From Lithospermum erythrorhizon (Eukaryota > Streptophyta > Magnoliopsida > Boraginales > Boraginaceae), in assembly GCA_019722365.1 (NCBI GenBank), contig JADFUC010001745.1, positions 124,001 through 188,000 of the forward strand: a stretch of 64,000 nt of DNA. The letters are read 5' to 3'. The position numbers and the translations under genes were made by a program. Positions 36,201 through 50,028 of this stretch are shown one piece after another (positions within the stretch are counted from its first letter, which is position 1; every line of letters begins with the position of its first letter). The notes under the pieces are model-generated. The model saw only the letters and a list, made by a program, of their open reading frames with translations. It was not told the origin of the DNA and searched no databases.

Positions 36201-39200
36201 TTCCTCTAGTTATATACAGCCGCGACAAAATCTCAACATTAGACTGTGATTAAATTATGTCTACTAAATGACACAAACGTATCTTGTCCATTTCAGACGC
36301 TTTCAAAGTTTGTTTCTCAAACATAACTTCGAATTGCCTCAGTTGAAAGATGAATAAATTTATTTCAAAGGTAAAAGACAACAACTTTGATATGTAAATT
36401 TATTCCATTCATCGCGCTTTCACTACTCAACATAATTCTTATCAGGATTACTAACCAATGACACATCGGGGCGTAGAACGAAAATTACTTTGGTATACAA
36501 AATTGAAAGATTTCATCAATTGTGTTTTAAATACATTAAATACAATTCCTTACTTACGATTCTTAAGTATGTTTTTTAAGATCAGAATGATGTCTCATTC
36601 TTTGGATAATAAATTACTCATGTCGATGATACTTAATTCAGAACTTGATAGTATTTATATGGTCCTTCCCATACTCCTTATCAATTCTGATGTATCATTC
36701 AATGACTTATATCCTTGATTGACTTGTATGTGAATATACAAACCAAAGCAAAGATTAATCCGCCTCCCGCCAAGCCTAGCAGAAGAGCTAACCCGCCTCA
36801 TCTCCTGGTAAGATTAAACCCCTAAGTCCGCGAAAGCTCATTTACCAAGCATGTTCGAATTTGCCTCGTTTATTCAAAACATCACGTCTCTATGCGAGGA
36901 TAAGTAGGTTCAAAGAAATGTTTTGAAGTTTCAAACCATTCAAGTGATGATTTAACTCAAAAGGCCCTTATAATGTAGGGGCTCACCTTAACATTTACCA
37001 AGAGCTCTCAATTAATCTTTTGTACTTCGCCCTTTGCTGGGCTACTATACTGATCAGTGGATCATGATCTTAAAACTCATGTGGAGCTAAACAACGCCCA
37101 AGACACCGGGCATTAGCTAAATCTATTATTACTTATTTTTTGATAACAAATTATTTCAGACGCGCGCTTTAATCAAACCTCTCTTTCTATTTCTCAAGCT
37201 GCTATTAAATATCTTTCTTTTGTGCTTAATATTTTATATAATGAAATTAATCATTAACTTCAAATTATAGTTCTTTTGTGCACTAACTTACAAGTGATGT
37301 GCAACTATAGACACATCGCTTATCTCAAGTTATACAAACCACAGTTTGATGCTTTCATAACAATTCACTAACGTAGTTCATTCTGTTGATTTAAAACCCA
37401 AATACCAACGACATGTCTTGGAATGTAGATACATAACATTCGAGATCATCCAATAGTTTTCAATTGGGTTATAAAAGTTAGATTAAACCAATTATTTAAA
37501 ACTTCAGATGCAAGGGCCGAGAAACAATATAACATATTAGTCTTCATAGCATCATCACCTTCGATTGAGATAAAATTTAATTATCTCTCAATCATATCAC
37601 ATGACGTTTGTTAACTTGAACCTAAGTTCAGGTAACGTGTCCATATGATTAATCCAAGTTTTGAAATAATTACGGTATTCATTAATTGTCTTTTATTAGC
37701 ACATAACCATCTTTAATGGTTTATGAAGGAAAATGCATTTAGAATTTATAACACTAAATTACCACAAGTTTATGGATTGTTCTCCACTTGTTTTATTTCA
37801 AATAATAAAGTTATGTTTTAATTTTTCCCACTATCAATGAATAAACAGTAATCGTAGAAAGGCCAATCATAATAGAAACATGCACATGTGATAAGCAGTA
37901 GCTTAAAAACAATCAAACATATTACAAATAAATTTTAAAGATTATATCTGTACTTCAAATCTCACAAATGTGTACAAGCCTATCCACATCCATCATGTTG
38001 GAACTAAAACGGTAACACTCGTAACACATTTTCAATCCTAGACGACAGATTAATTCAATCAATCGCTGGGTAATTACCTAATAATAATCCCCTCGGGTCA
38101 CTAACACTCCTAATAAGTGCCAATTCTATTTAACGTATCACCGAGCCCACAACGCAATGAAATCAGCGGTTAAGCTACCAATTAAACCAATACGTTAGTT
38201 TGGAATGATCATCTGAAGCCCACAACATTAGTGGAAATCACTTCAACATTTATCCATCATACATGTCACTTATTACCAAGACACCCGCCATCACAGCCGC
38301 GCTCGGCGATCGCGGATAAGCTTCACAACTTTAAAATCGGCTTGACATGAAATGGGCTAAATTTAATGAAGTAGATTAATATTATCCGACATTATTTAAC
38401 ATGTTATATAGCACATACTCAGTTAATACGCATTATCATGAAAATAAAATGAATAATAATAATATCCAGAGATATACGATATGATCTCTAAAATAAAATG
38501 TATCGATTACAACATTTTACAAAGTGTAATACTAACATAAGGTCCTATTTCAAGATTTTGCAAATGTACCAGTATTCTTCAATTCTATAAACCTCCAAGT
38601 TCGCTAAATGTCGCCTCAAGCGAAGTTACTAATCTTCAATGCCTCCACAGCTAAAGACATTTATTTACTAACCCAACTAAGACAACACGCAGACTTATAG
38701 GTAAAAATAAATAAATAAATAAATACGACTCAAATGGTCGCTTATAACTAATAACCCGCTCGCATAATCGTATTTAAATAAAATACAAAACTAGGTCATA
38801 TCAATATATCCCCTTTCCATTCCCATTACAATATATATATATATATATATGTAAGAAATAAATCATATAACATGGATTTAATAAATATATTAAATGGTAT
38901 GGAATAAATGACTCATAAAGTCAAATTACATTATTAATGCAATAAATATGCAATTAATACATAATAAACATATACTTAATATGCAATAAGTATGCAATAA
39001 ATACTAATTATGAGGTTGAGATAATTACTCTCAATCAAATTCAAATTTAAATATATGATTGACAATCATATAAATGGTTTCTATAATTTGATTTGCAAAT
39101 CAAATTAAATCACATAAAATATACAATAAATGTGATGGGAATAAAATTCAAATTTGAATCTCATAATTAAATTCATGCAAAATATATAATCAAAATTAAT

Positions 39201-40216
39201 TGATACATGTATTTATAAAATATGTCCAATAACTATTACAATAATTATTTCATGCATATATAATATAAATACTGCAAGTAATTATATTCATTATATATAA
39301 TTAATAACTGTGATAATCATGACAGTTTATCCTCAGAATAAATTAATAACTAAAAGGTTAATAATTAAAGAGATAATTGAATTAAACAAATCATAATTTT
39401 AAAAACCTAAAATTAGGTTACAACGGATCGAGCTTTTTCCAAAAACCCTACCAGAAGCATTTAATTTGCACGATTGACAACCAATCGCCGCCTAATTCCA
39501 CAAGTGAGGAAATACCTTTCCAAACCGCCAGACCACCCCATTTGATTGACAACCAATCGCCGCGCTCGAACAGCCCGGCAAGTTTCGTCCGATTTTATAA
39601 TTTTTCGCTTTAGAATTTAATCTAATTATATTCAAAAACATTTTCAAGGCCTTAAACTACTCCAAAAAATCTAATTTTCATAGAAATTGTTTTTCATAAT
39701 ATTCGTGAAAATTATCTAATTGGAATTGCTGAAAATATATTATAAAAATTAATTATGTAATTTCTAATTATTAAAATATTATACTTCAAAATTCATAAAC
39801 AATACTTAGAAAATTTAAAAAATCCTAAATTTTCTATGAGAGCTTCTTTGTAACATAATATTTCTGGAAAAATTAGACGGAAAATGATAAATTTAAGCCA
39901 TCCGATTATAATTAACATTTAATTAACTAATTAAAATATCAGAAACCCTAAAACAACCAACAATTATAATAACATCAAAATACCAAAAATATACAATTTG
40001 ATGTGCTTGAATATATGAACACATTTATAAAATATACATGGTATGTAAATTTCATATATCATCATATATACATTCAAATTTATAAATAAATAAATAAATA
40101 TATATATATATGTATATATATACATACATGAAAATTTGATTAAACATATATTCATATATTCAACTAAATATATTTAGTCATAGAAAAATAACCAATTAGG
40201 CTCTTGATGCCACCGT
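33300..40216 (-). mobile_element. Heavily decayed Ty3-gypsy retrotransposon
   Basis: No long frame survives, but short pol-like segments appear in gypsy order on the minus strand. A reverse-transcriptase LDDIVLLS (near 35320-35345) is followed by a TEV segment (35050-35065) that normally precedes the RNase H region. An integrase CQHC zinc-finger piece (34634-34660) and a VWDPDIFF second-aspartate piece (34329-34368) come next. A primer-binding-like TGGCATCAAGAGCC lies at 40200-40214, next to the LTR at 40217. The gag part (36-40 kb) is not recognisable. Simple repeats occur at 38703-38725 and 38829-38850. Stops and frameshifts are everywhere, so it is inactive. The left edge is approximate. 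Confidence 0.55.
39472..39563. repeat. 20-bp direct repeat spaced by 72 bp
   Basis: GATTGACAACCAATCGCCGC occurs perfectly at 39472-39491 and 39544-39563 inside the decayed retroelement's leader region. The intervening sequence is not obviously duplicated. Confidence 0.85.
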
Positions 40217-40472
40217 TGGAAAATATATGTATAACTTTATTCAAAACTTTAATCAAAAACATATATTTCAGATGACCAATTTAGCAAGTTTATTTTTTAT
40301 TTTTATTTTATTAAAAACCCCACCCACCGCCCCTTTACAACGAGACCGAACCTGTGACCTTTAAGTCACCGGAAGGCTTCCTAATCACTAGGCCATTCGA
40401 TGTTCTCATACCAATTTAGGCGTTTATACTATGAACTAAAAAATCAATGTAAATATTACGAGATTCCAACAG
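40217..40472 (-). mobile_element. Short LTR interrupted by a SINE
   Basis: Read on the minus strand this unit begins TGTTGGAATCTCGTAAT and ends ATATTTTCCAAC, so its ends are inverse (TGTTGGAA / TTCCAAC). It is followed within a few bases by a primer-binding-like TGGCATCAAGAGCC. Without the SINE and its target duplication the LTR would be about 120 bp. No matching 3' LTR was found further left. Confidence 0.55.
40285..40409 (-). mobile_element. tRNA-derived SINE with 10-bp target duplication
   Basis: Perfect flanking repeats ACCAATTTAG lie at 40275-40284 and 40410-40419. On the minus strand it shows an A-box-like TGGCCTAGTGATTAGGAAG, a B box GGTTCGGTCTC and a tail of AAATAAAA units. The insertion is 125 bp. 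Confidence 0.85.
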
Positions 40473-43400
40473 CCTCATCAACAATTTTTCACAAAAGTCT
40501 CCTTTTCAATTCCATTGAAGACTCTAAATGTAGTGTGCCTCTAATTAGTCCATACCGTATGGGCTGACCTCCACACTCGAAGCCTGGCTACAACTAAAGT
40601 GGACGGATTTAAAAATCAATTGAATTCTTCTTGATATTTTCTACCATATCAAACGGTAAGGCTAGATTTTTTTTTATGATTAATTCAAAACTTAATGATA
40701 AGTGATCACTTATATAACATCCACTCTCTAACCTAAAGCCCGATCGAAAGCGTTAATTGAAATGTATTCGCTTTTATTTAATTAAACCGCTAAGTTAAAA
40801 TCAAACACTAACAAAGTTGTTAATAAGAATTCAACAAGTTACTAAAAATCTCAACTAACTTCTAATTAATTCAATCGACTAATTAATTAATTCGGTTCAT
40901 CCAATTTATATTTGTATATTTAAATATAAAATTCCTTCGATTGAGAATGTTCAAGCATCATAATCAACTCTCAATTAGCAAGTTGCACTTTTATTTCATA
41001 CATGAAATGTAACTCAACGCCACCGTATGCGCGACCTTCTGTATTTAGATAATGGGGAGGACGATAGTAAATATAATTGACCATTATTTGTATTATAATC
41101 CATTATGTACAGATCTAGCACCGCCTAATCCCCCAGATATCACAGCACCGAATTAGTAATTACAATTACCGTGGATCGAATACCCGCTATCTAATCACAT
41201 TCACTAAACTAGCAAATTTAATTGTTAAACAATTGTCGCAGAATGGACATAATAAATGAAACCAATAACTATCGATTTCAACACCGTCTTCGAACATATA
41301 CCCGAATGCTATCCGCCATTATTGTTGGTATTGAAATTCCGTAGTACCGCAGCACCAGATCAACTTCACTACGCCTGACACGCTGGAGTTGGGCGAACAT
41401 CTCGTGCTTAACGAGTCTACAAAACACTTCGAACGCCTCGATTTCACCGCGTGTTTCCTGCTTCACCGCCGATCATGTCCTCGGGGTTCTAAAACTCAAA
41501 CGCCTTGTCGAGATTGTCGCCCGCTAATACCCCGCATCACATACTTGGAATTCATTCGCATTTTCAAACGCTCGTGTATTCTTGCTTCGGGATGGTGGGA
41601 TACTCGCCCTCGGGAATCTTCGCTGGGATTTCCTTCCAATACATATCCTTTGTTCTCTATTTCGAGAACCATTTTCAGTCGGTGCTCCCATTCTATGAAG
41701 TTGGTGCCATCATAGGGGTTCTCATATAGGGATAAAAGGTAGGGGGTCACGGCGTTGGAGACTTCCATAATAACTACAGTAGAAAGTTCATAAAGAACGA
41801 CTTAATCTATGTGTCATAAATATATTCTATAATCTGATAATAGAATTATTATACTAGTGTTTACAATCCCACTAAACACACAAAGTATGCCAAGAACTTA
41901 CACAACCTAAAACGAATCTAAAGACGTATAACATTTCGCTTTTAAATACATGTTGTGTTTACTCATCACGCTATTATTTACTCATCATAATCTGGATTAC
42001 CAAAATTCAACTTAGATCAGACAAGCACTTCATGTCAATGTGGGCCCACGGGTACATTGAAATCACCGTAGCGTACTCAAAAGCACTTAAAGGAAATTCT
42101 AATGAAAACATAGTTTTGGTTCTGTAACTTAAAGCTAGATTCTCCCATCTAATGACATCCCGGGGTGATATTTACACACGCCTCCCATACTAAGGTCCGC
42201 GCACAATGTTGATCCTATTCCGACTTTACATTTGGCATGACATTAACTACTTATTTATTAGGTGGGATTTATTATATTTTATTAATTCTACACCACGCCG
42301 TGTATCGATCAAACAAGCTAAAAGAATACACCCATGAGTCTTAAGTAAAATATAATACTTTATTGAAAATTGTGATATAATTATTAGTGGAAAATATTTC
42401 TGACTTTTAGTTCCATAAATCATTTTCCTATTGACCTATCCTTTAAGGTGGATTAATATTTAAAATTAATTATAACTTTATTACAATTAATTAATTTAAG
42501 TTTTATTGTATTTCTATTAAATACCAGACTAAATCGCCTTAACTAAATATTATTTATAGGCTATATTATCTATATAATAATAATATATCACAAGGTCCTT
42601 GTCATCCATCATATATAAAGCATATTATACTATGCATGATAAAATATCAATGTTATAATCAAAATATACATAACATAGATGAAGTAATGAAATAGGCACA
42701 CAAGTTGCATGTCAAGAATAATCATCAACTAAAATAAACTATTTAATTGGTTCAAGTGTAAGGTCACTAGTAATCTAATCCTAGTGTTCATTTAATATCT
42801 AATATTAAATTTATCTAACATTTTTCAAAAATACTCAATCTTCGACTACGATGATTAATTCTAAATTAGCCATAAATCAAAACTCTACCGATCCAATAAC
42901 TTAGGTCTCGATCCTAATGGTAAAATCTAATTGAATGTCATTATTAAATCTAATCGAAATTAGAATTTAATCGCCTAAGTCCGCAAATTTCAATTGATTC
43001 TAAACAATTAATATTTAGTCTAATCTAATTAGAATTTTTTAACGTGATTAAAATAATTGATTAAATTAATTCTCGTAAATTAAATTTAATCAATTCAATT
43101 GACGCCGATAAATCAAGTTTGCTAAAATCCATCGAGAATCTAATGGATAAAACCTTAAATTCAATTGATCCGTTTAATAAATCAAATAGATCGAATCAAG
43201 CCCAAAACCGGAATTGACCCATTAGGGGCCCAACCGATCCAACATCAGCCAAGACACAAGCATTATGTTTCTACTGCGGATTGGTCAATGTAGCTGGTGC
43301 CATGAGTATATTCTCCTGGCACGCGCACATGTGGGATCGGGGACATGCTGGCGCCACACGGCATACACGCCACGGCCACGCATCGCATACACGCCAATTA

Positions 43401-43861
43401 CGCGATATCGCCACAAGGCCCCTTCCAAATATGCTCAGTCAAACGGTCAATGAGTCAATCTCGATTTGACCCGAGTCAACGGGTCGGGTCAACCCGACGA
43501 CAACATCGACGACGCCGCCAAATTTAAAGCACGCGTAGTCGACCTTGTCTTTTTCTCTCGTCCGATACGATTCGAATAAAATCGATAGCGATTGCTTCAA
43601 TTAATAAACTTACATAGAATTAATTCAAAAATCCGAAAAATTCTTAAAATCGAATTATTATTTGAAGATTTTTCACATTAAAAGATTTCAAAATTATTAA
43701 CTCTTAAATATATTAGTTATTTTATCAACATAATTAACAACAAGAATTAAAAAATAATATCATAAAACCAAATTAAACATGCAAAACAGCCCAAAAATTT
43801 GCAAAAACATTTTTCACGCATGTTTACATAATCAGAATCATCTAACTCGAAAGCTGAGGCC
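40473..43861. other. Retrotransposon-derived sequence around the gag fragment
   Basis: Apart from the gag remnant at 41278-41768, no gene is visible. A GC-richer patch at 43270-43540 contains a repeated 'gcatacacgcca' motif and GTCAA/GGGTC blocks. The open frames there overlap in three phases and have no family match. Confidence 0.4.
41278..41768 (-). pseudogene. Retrotransposon gag fragment (copia-like)
   Basis: Two adjoining minus-strand frames (41768-41496 and 41466-41278) read like a plant copia Gag N-terminus: NPYDGTNFIEWEHRLKMVLE, then in the other frame a Leu/Arg-rich LVKHEMFAQLQRVRRSEVD. The G(S/T)NF..W...L.IVLE pattern is typical. A frameshift separates the two parts and no zinc knuckle or pol continues to the left, where the 40.2-kb LTR begins. 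Confidence 0.55.
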
Positions 43862-44599
43862 ACCGTTGGTGTTCTTAATCATATTATAAGTTCTAAAACT
43901 TCTAACGAATACGAATTCCAAAACGCTACGTATCAGAAAACAATAAACAAAATCGTTACAGTTGCGGTACCTTTAGTCGATCAATGAAGCAGTTTTGGCA
44001 ACGAATCAATTTGCTCACAAACTCAAAAGCAGTGTATCTCCAAGAACGCCCACACCTATAAATTGTCGAACCACTTTCATATGTCTACCGTAATCCATTA
44101 AAGTATAAACTAGAACAAAAAAAGATGGAACAGAAAACTGGGATTTTCTACTATGGGCGTTGATATAGAGTTTTGGATTTCAGAAATCAAAATATTAGCA
44201 TTAGTTGTTATTGCCGATCATACCACTTACATAAAGAAAAACACTTTATAGTTTTGGGCACCTCCTAAACTCCCAACTCCTTCCCATCTCCCAAAACCGA
44301 TTCATACTCGGTTATAATTAGCCGAGCTCGAGTCCCCATGACTGATTTTTTCGTCCCGACGTTTCTTCAATTTACATTTTATACTGCGGTTTATAATACA
44401 TTTTATTAAGTAGTTCGGTTTATCAGATGCTACATCTTTCAGACTTAATTACGTTACAGTAATATATTAAATATTATTAATGTAATATTATATTCAATAT
44501 ATAGATTACGAGCGACTCTAAAGAGCCTATCGTAGAATCCCTAGCCAATACGTGCTTATTTCCTAAATACTAATGATCTAAATAATTAATATATATCAA

Positions 44600-44650
<51 letters not shown>

Positions 44651-44735
44651 ATAACTTGAATGATTAAATCGGTTGTACAATCTAAATTATTCAACGGGTA
44701 TTTTTATGAGATCTAATTTCTCATATTTCCAACAA
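43862..44735. mobile_element. LTR-like unit, orientation uncertain
   Basis: One end reads TTGGTGTTCTT and the other ATATTTCCAACA, an approximate TGTTGG...CCAACA pair about 870 bp apart. A purine/pyrimidine-biased tract at 44265-44300 and a long AT run at 44602-44646 lie inside. Primer-binding-like sequence abuts both ends: TGATACTAGAGC at 44739-44750 on the plus strand and TGGCCTCAGC near 43850 on the minus strand. The plus-side match to the initiator tRNA-Met site is better; the minus-strand gag at 41.8 kb argues the other way. Confidence 0.4.
44602..44646. repeat. (AT)n microsatellite
   Basis: About 45 bases of uninterrupted AT dinucleotide. Confidence 0.95.
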
Positions 44736-46263
44736 TATGATACTAGAGCATATGAGCTACCAAAAGAATTAGCTACCGCATCAATATGACATGATCATCT
44801 CTCATATGTTGGTTAATGTCCAAAATGTTCCCATTTTGGAAGGTCAACAAATGGTAGAATTTGAGAAGGACACTACGATCGAAAATAAATCGCTGTTTCG
44901 GCCTGTGGGTCAGATACGCTGGAGGTCAATTGCTTTCTTAAGTGGGAAGTTTTTTGAGAAATTTCAGCTCGCGAGGAACGATGTAATAAGCGTTTAAATA
45001 AATGCACCTCGACGCCACTAATAGACGAATACCAAGATCGGCATCCACTACCTATCCACAACCCGATTTTATATCGCCGACCGAAGAGATTCCTCCTAAG
45101 GATCATCGACTGAAATGGTTGAGTCAAAGTAAGACTCAAAATGGAAAGATTTTTACCGAGACGAGCATTTATAAGAGAATTACCGGTGTTAAGTGTGATC
45201 GGTATCGATCGCCTTACGACGCAGACGAGGATACAGAGGTCATTTACGCAAGTGGATTCCACGACTCACCACCACCATCGCCGCCCAATAATTTGATGTC
45301 AAGAAACACAATGAAAGCGAATGTATGTTTTGTTTTATGTTATGTACTTAAAAATTATTGCCTTTATTTACGTCACGTACTTTCGGGTATTCTAAATTGG
45401 GATTCTAGTATTTATATTTTACATTTTAGTATTTAACAATGATTATGTTACGTAGTTGCTCTAACATTTTACCAAGGTCAAGCTTCTATCATTTAATTTG
45501 CTCCGCTTATATTAGCAAAGTAGCTTCATATCTCTGGTGAGCTCTCGATCATTTTCCACATTAAACGCGTAACGCTTATATGTAACGCTACTGGCCAATT
45601 AATTCCAAAGATTTATACTGGCTTATCGCTTCTAAACATTACCACGCCAGATAAACGTGATAAATATTTATTATCGGGCCCGCGGCCTCGACCGACCTGT
45701 GCTCGGGGCGCCCATCAATAAGCGCGGCCGAATCGGCTGTGGCTCGGCCCAATCGATCGACCCCCATCCGATCCATTTATAAACCAATAGGGCCATTCGT
45801 GGCCTATACGGGTACGGACCGGCTCAAACCGCTAACAGCCAAGCCCGCGAATAGCCTAGTTCGATCGCCACGCCTATTGCTAGCCACGCAAACTCGATAA
45901 TACGAATCTTACATTTTTCTTGTGTAGTGTAATAAAAAGTTATTAAGATGATAAATTGTGAGTCAATCATTTATTTGAATTTTAGATAAATGGGATCGTT
46001 GTATTTTGAGTTTACAAATCAAGCGATCTGGGTCCTGTGACAAGGAGCAAATCGAGGAATTCATTGGCTCTAAAAGTTACAGATGATACAAATTACATAT
46101 GATAGCAAACTTATTAATAAAATTCTAAACTTAGCAAATGGGAACCTAAGCCCAAAATAAACACCTTGTATTCTCTCCAACGTCTATTGCATCATCACCA
46201 TCTTCACTTGGATATTGCACCAAATTCACGTAACGGATGAAATCACCAGGTACCAAGAGTGAC
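44736..46263. other. Transposon-derived, gene-free stretch
   Basis: No recognised protein. Open frames near 44791 and 45002 (plus) have no conserved motif. A GC-rich block at 45670-45890 with CGGCCC/GGCTCGG runs resembles plant repeat ends rather than coding sequence. Confidence 0.4.
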
Positions 46264-46560
46264 TGTTGAAACCTACAAAGGGGTGAAAATGTCCAAAACA
46301 GAATCCGCTAGCGAATGTGAAGAAAAGATCGTTAGAACACATCGTTGTAATTCACCCAAATGATATCAGCTGGGTATAACACTCGACATTTAACAATACA
46401 AAATAGAAACTGCTGAGACACGAGCATCGCAGAATACTTGACACAAATACTCCATAAGACGGATGGTATAAACAATACTGAAAGTAAAACACCACAAGAT
46501 GGTAACAAATTCAATGTGATGGTCTTATCTTCATTCATTCTCAGATTCTCAAATTCCGAT
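46264..46560 (-). mobile_element. Partial LTR, diverged copy of the 47-kb LTR
   Basis: On the minus strand it ends GGTTTCAACA (46264-46273). It aligns with 47014-47200, sharing 'gaagaaaaga', 'gggtataacact' and 'aatactgaaagtaaaa'-like blocks. Both also give a related translated string, VLYPA. It is most likely the 3' end of a second LTR from the same family. Confidence 0.55.
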
Positions 46561-46984
46561 TGCTGAAGTCGAGTGCGACACATACGAACCTTTACGAGTT
46601 CCTTCCAAATACATACGCAAGTGTTTCCCCAAGCTTTTTGGCACTCATTATGTTCGGATATATATCAACATTTATGTTCACATAACCACGTGACAGATCA
46701 AGAGCCTTCGAATTTTCTCCATCGAGGCTTCACGCCTTTACCGTCCATTCCATCTCAGTTTCTCAATCAAGGCGCCGGCCGATAAAGTCCGTCATGAGTC
46801 CGCCAGATAAAAACAAATTTCCATGTTTTGATATTCGCTGATCTCAAGTAAGCAACTATCATGCTCTTCCAATACGCATAATTTCAACTCATCAAGTCAT
46901 GGGAAAGACTTTTGCATTGCTTCCATCTCACACACAAATTATTATAATGATTTCACTGTATGTCGAGTTCTCGGCCTCGATACC

Positions 46985-47785
46985 ACTTGAAAGTGTAACC
47001 ACGCTAAATGGGTGAAGAAAAGACTGCTTGAACACACTATTGTGACCACCAACTGATAATGGGGCTGGGTATAACACTGGGACACCCAACGAACAAAACA
47101 AACCAAGTGTCGAGACACCTATATTAGTAACACTGACACAACACGATAAGGCCGACGTGAGATAAAAAATACTAAAAGTAAAAATACCACAGCACGCTAA
47201 CCCACTACGATAACGAGAATTACATGTACCTATCGCCCTGGGGCAACTCCGCCCAACGGGGCGAACTACTATGATAACGAGAATTACAAATAATGTCTTA
47301 TCTCCCTCGAACGCCCCTATTCTACTCCTATCAAGCACGTATTAAACAACTAGAAAGCAAAAGACTGCCGTAACGAGGTGTTAACAATGCTTATACATAC
47401 TAATGGAGTTTTATAGAACAACCTCAGACATTCACTTACAATAAAAGATAAAATCTCTCTGCCTCTTTTCCTCACAAAATAATGCGTAACTCTCATTTTT
47501 TTCACAATTCTAGGTCCGAAAGGAGGCCTTTATATAACAGAAGACAAAACAAGTTTATGGTAATAACTTCCATAAACAAACCTCCATAATTGTTTTTCCA
47601 TACTTTCCTTGTCCCATAACCAACCAAATTGCAGACTTTTATTGTGGCATACCCAAGACATTACCATATATTTATAGACTAAAATACTTTCTTCTAATTA
47701 TTACCAAATTCAAGAAAAATCTCGAAAATATCTCAAGACAATATTCGACAAGAAATAACCGTTGTAAAGAACCTGCCTTTCAACA
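46985..47785 (-). mobile_element. LTR with TATA box and primer-binding site
   Basis: On the minus strand the unit starts TGTTGAAAGGCAGG (47785) and ends CACTTTCAAG, followed directly by TGGTATCGAGGCC (46984-46972), close to the initiator tRNA-Met site TGGTATCAGAGCC. A TATA box (TATATAAAGGCC) lies near 47527-47538. It is about 800 bp long. A short tandem 'acgataacgagaattaca' occurs twice near 47207 and 47269. The internal region to its left is only about 700 bp before a second, partial LTR, so the element is deleted. Confidence 0.65.
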
Positions 47786-50028
47786 CTTGCTCCAACACTG
47801 GCCACTGCTCACAGCTTGCTTCATCAACAAAATTGTCACCAATAAAACACTAACACCGGGCCAAGTATAAATAACCCTTCGAAAGGATTTAAACTAAAGA
47901 CATCTCGTGAAAAACCTCTCTAGACAACTACTAGTAACCTTAATGTCTTTGGTATTATGATCAGATATCACTAAATTTAAAGTCATTGGTTTCTAGCTAA
48001 GTTTAAGATAGTATCAAGCTTCATTTTATTTGGATCATAAAATGCAAAATATTTTATGTTGTTGAGTAACATTACTAATATATCTTAAAAAGTACTGTAT
48101 CAAAATAAAAATACTTTAATTAATCATGAAGATTTAAAAATTATTTTATTAAGAGACAAAATTTCAAATATCAAGATAAAGTCAAGATTGAAATATATAT
48201 ATAATCGTTAGCGAAAATTTTAATATATATATATGATTAAATAAATTGAAACGGACATAATAATAATTTATCCGTAGTTGTGGATGTTCTTTCTCTCGTA
48301 CCTTTAGCTTAATTCGTCCAAAAAGTAGTTGAAAGGGACTTCAGATTTCGACACTTAAACTGGTACCTTGCATTCCAATAATACACGCCACCCATTTGAG
48401 CTCCATATGTTATTTGATGGAGTAGCATTTTAAATTATTTCATACAATTAAATTATTCAAACTATTTTGATAATATCGATTCAATTATTAATGTCCAGGT
48501 CAGTTGCGGAGGTATAAGGGTTCCGCATGATATGGTGGCTGATACATACTACTGTTAATTACTAGTACAGAAAATGACAGCATTTACTTCCTAATTATGG
48601 GGGTATTTGGTGTGGGTTTTTTTTTTGTTGTCTCAATAGTAAATGTTGATGGATTAGGGGCGAATGGGTGATTTGTAATAACATTTATATGCAATTAGAA
48701 ATAGAATAACAAAAGCAACTAACAGATTTAACAAATACTAAGGGAATATTAAAATATTTTGTCCATTTTAGGTGACGAATTCTTATACTCCGTATTATAA
48801 TTTATATGTAGTGGCGACGGCAAACAAATATGGTACGTATATTTTAAACTTATCTATATTATAGAGTATTATAATGTGATTTTTTCAAATTAAAATTGAG
48901 GGGGTCATCGATCTCCTAGTATTTTTTTTTTCCAATTAAGCTCTGCTACTAACTAAACTTATTATTATGAATTAGAAAATAACATGCTTTCCCGTTAGAT
49001 ACTAGGGGTGAAGGGATAGTCCCATTTGATTTTATAAAAAAAAAAAAACCACAACCCCTTTGAGTTATCAAATGTCCAATAATTTATTTTTGCTCTGAAG
49101 TAAAAAACTCTATGTGTTTGATTGGCAATGAAATGATCAATGTACAGTTTGAGAAATGAAAAATACTCTCAACTTAATTTATTACTCCGCGATATTCAAC
49201 TTTACATACATAAAAAAATTACAAATAATGTAAATTTGATTTGAGTTAATTGGTTATAGATAATGGATCAACTTGTACTTTAGTTTTTTATAGTTACATT
49301 CTTATTATGTACTTACACATTAATCTCGAAAAGTGACATAATTTATAGTATGACCCTGAAAAAGTGAAAGTGAAAAATATTGCATATTCATTTATATTTT
49401 AAACGTTTTAAAACAAGGATGAATATGCTACATGTGTCATAATTAGGGATAAATGTGCAGCATTTATACCGTTGTCATCTATCGGGAACATATTCCTAAA
49501 AATACAACTATCTGAAACTAAATTTTAACTTGATCTCATTATTTGAGACCAACTCGACAATTAATAAACAATTTATTCATTGTTGTATTCTCGAGTTGTT
49601 GAAAGTTTCCTTATGATATTTTTATCAATACACAATTTAGGTGTAGACACTTCACAATTTTGTAATCTAATAAATATTTCAAATGGCAGAAATAGACAAT
49701 TATCCATTAATTTTATGTTCAATTGTTTAATAGGTGGTTTGAAAGAGACAACTGAAGTAATAATAGTTAATTTAATTCAACTTCTGTAAGCGTGTCGATA
49801 TACCTGTGCTCCTCCATTTGTTTTTAACTTATTATTACTCCCTCCATCCTTGCTGCAAAATTAACTAAGTTTAAATTTTGGTTATTCACCGTTTAAATTT
49901 TGAAATTACATAATTTTGTATATATTGTATAATGAATATATATAGTTCTTTTAATATGTTTTACTATTTTCATAATAAATTTGATTCAATTAATGAGGAA
50001 TGGTGGTTCTACATAATTCGATAACAGA
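47786..50028. other. Gene-free AT-rich stretch
   Basis: No coding sequence found. A Stowaway-like left end (TACTCCCTCCATCC) occurs near 49837 with AT-rich sequence behind it, but no matching right end was fixed. Confidence 0.45.

Noticed and set aside
44736..45436. New protein genes from the plus frames at 44791 and 45002
   Set aside because: No domain or intron structure could be supported, and the region lies among LTR remnants. It could be gag-like, but no motif was seen.
46928..47338. 136-residue minus-strand frame with a hydrophobic stretch
   Set aside because: It lies within an LTR between the TATA box and the primer-binding site, and a diverged copy of the same DNA sits at 46.3 kb.
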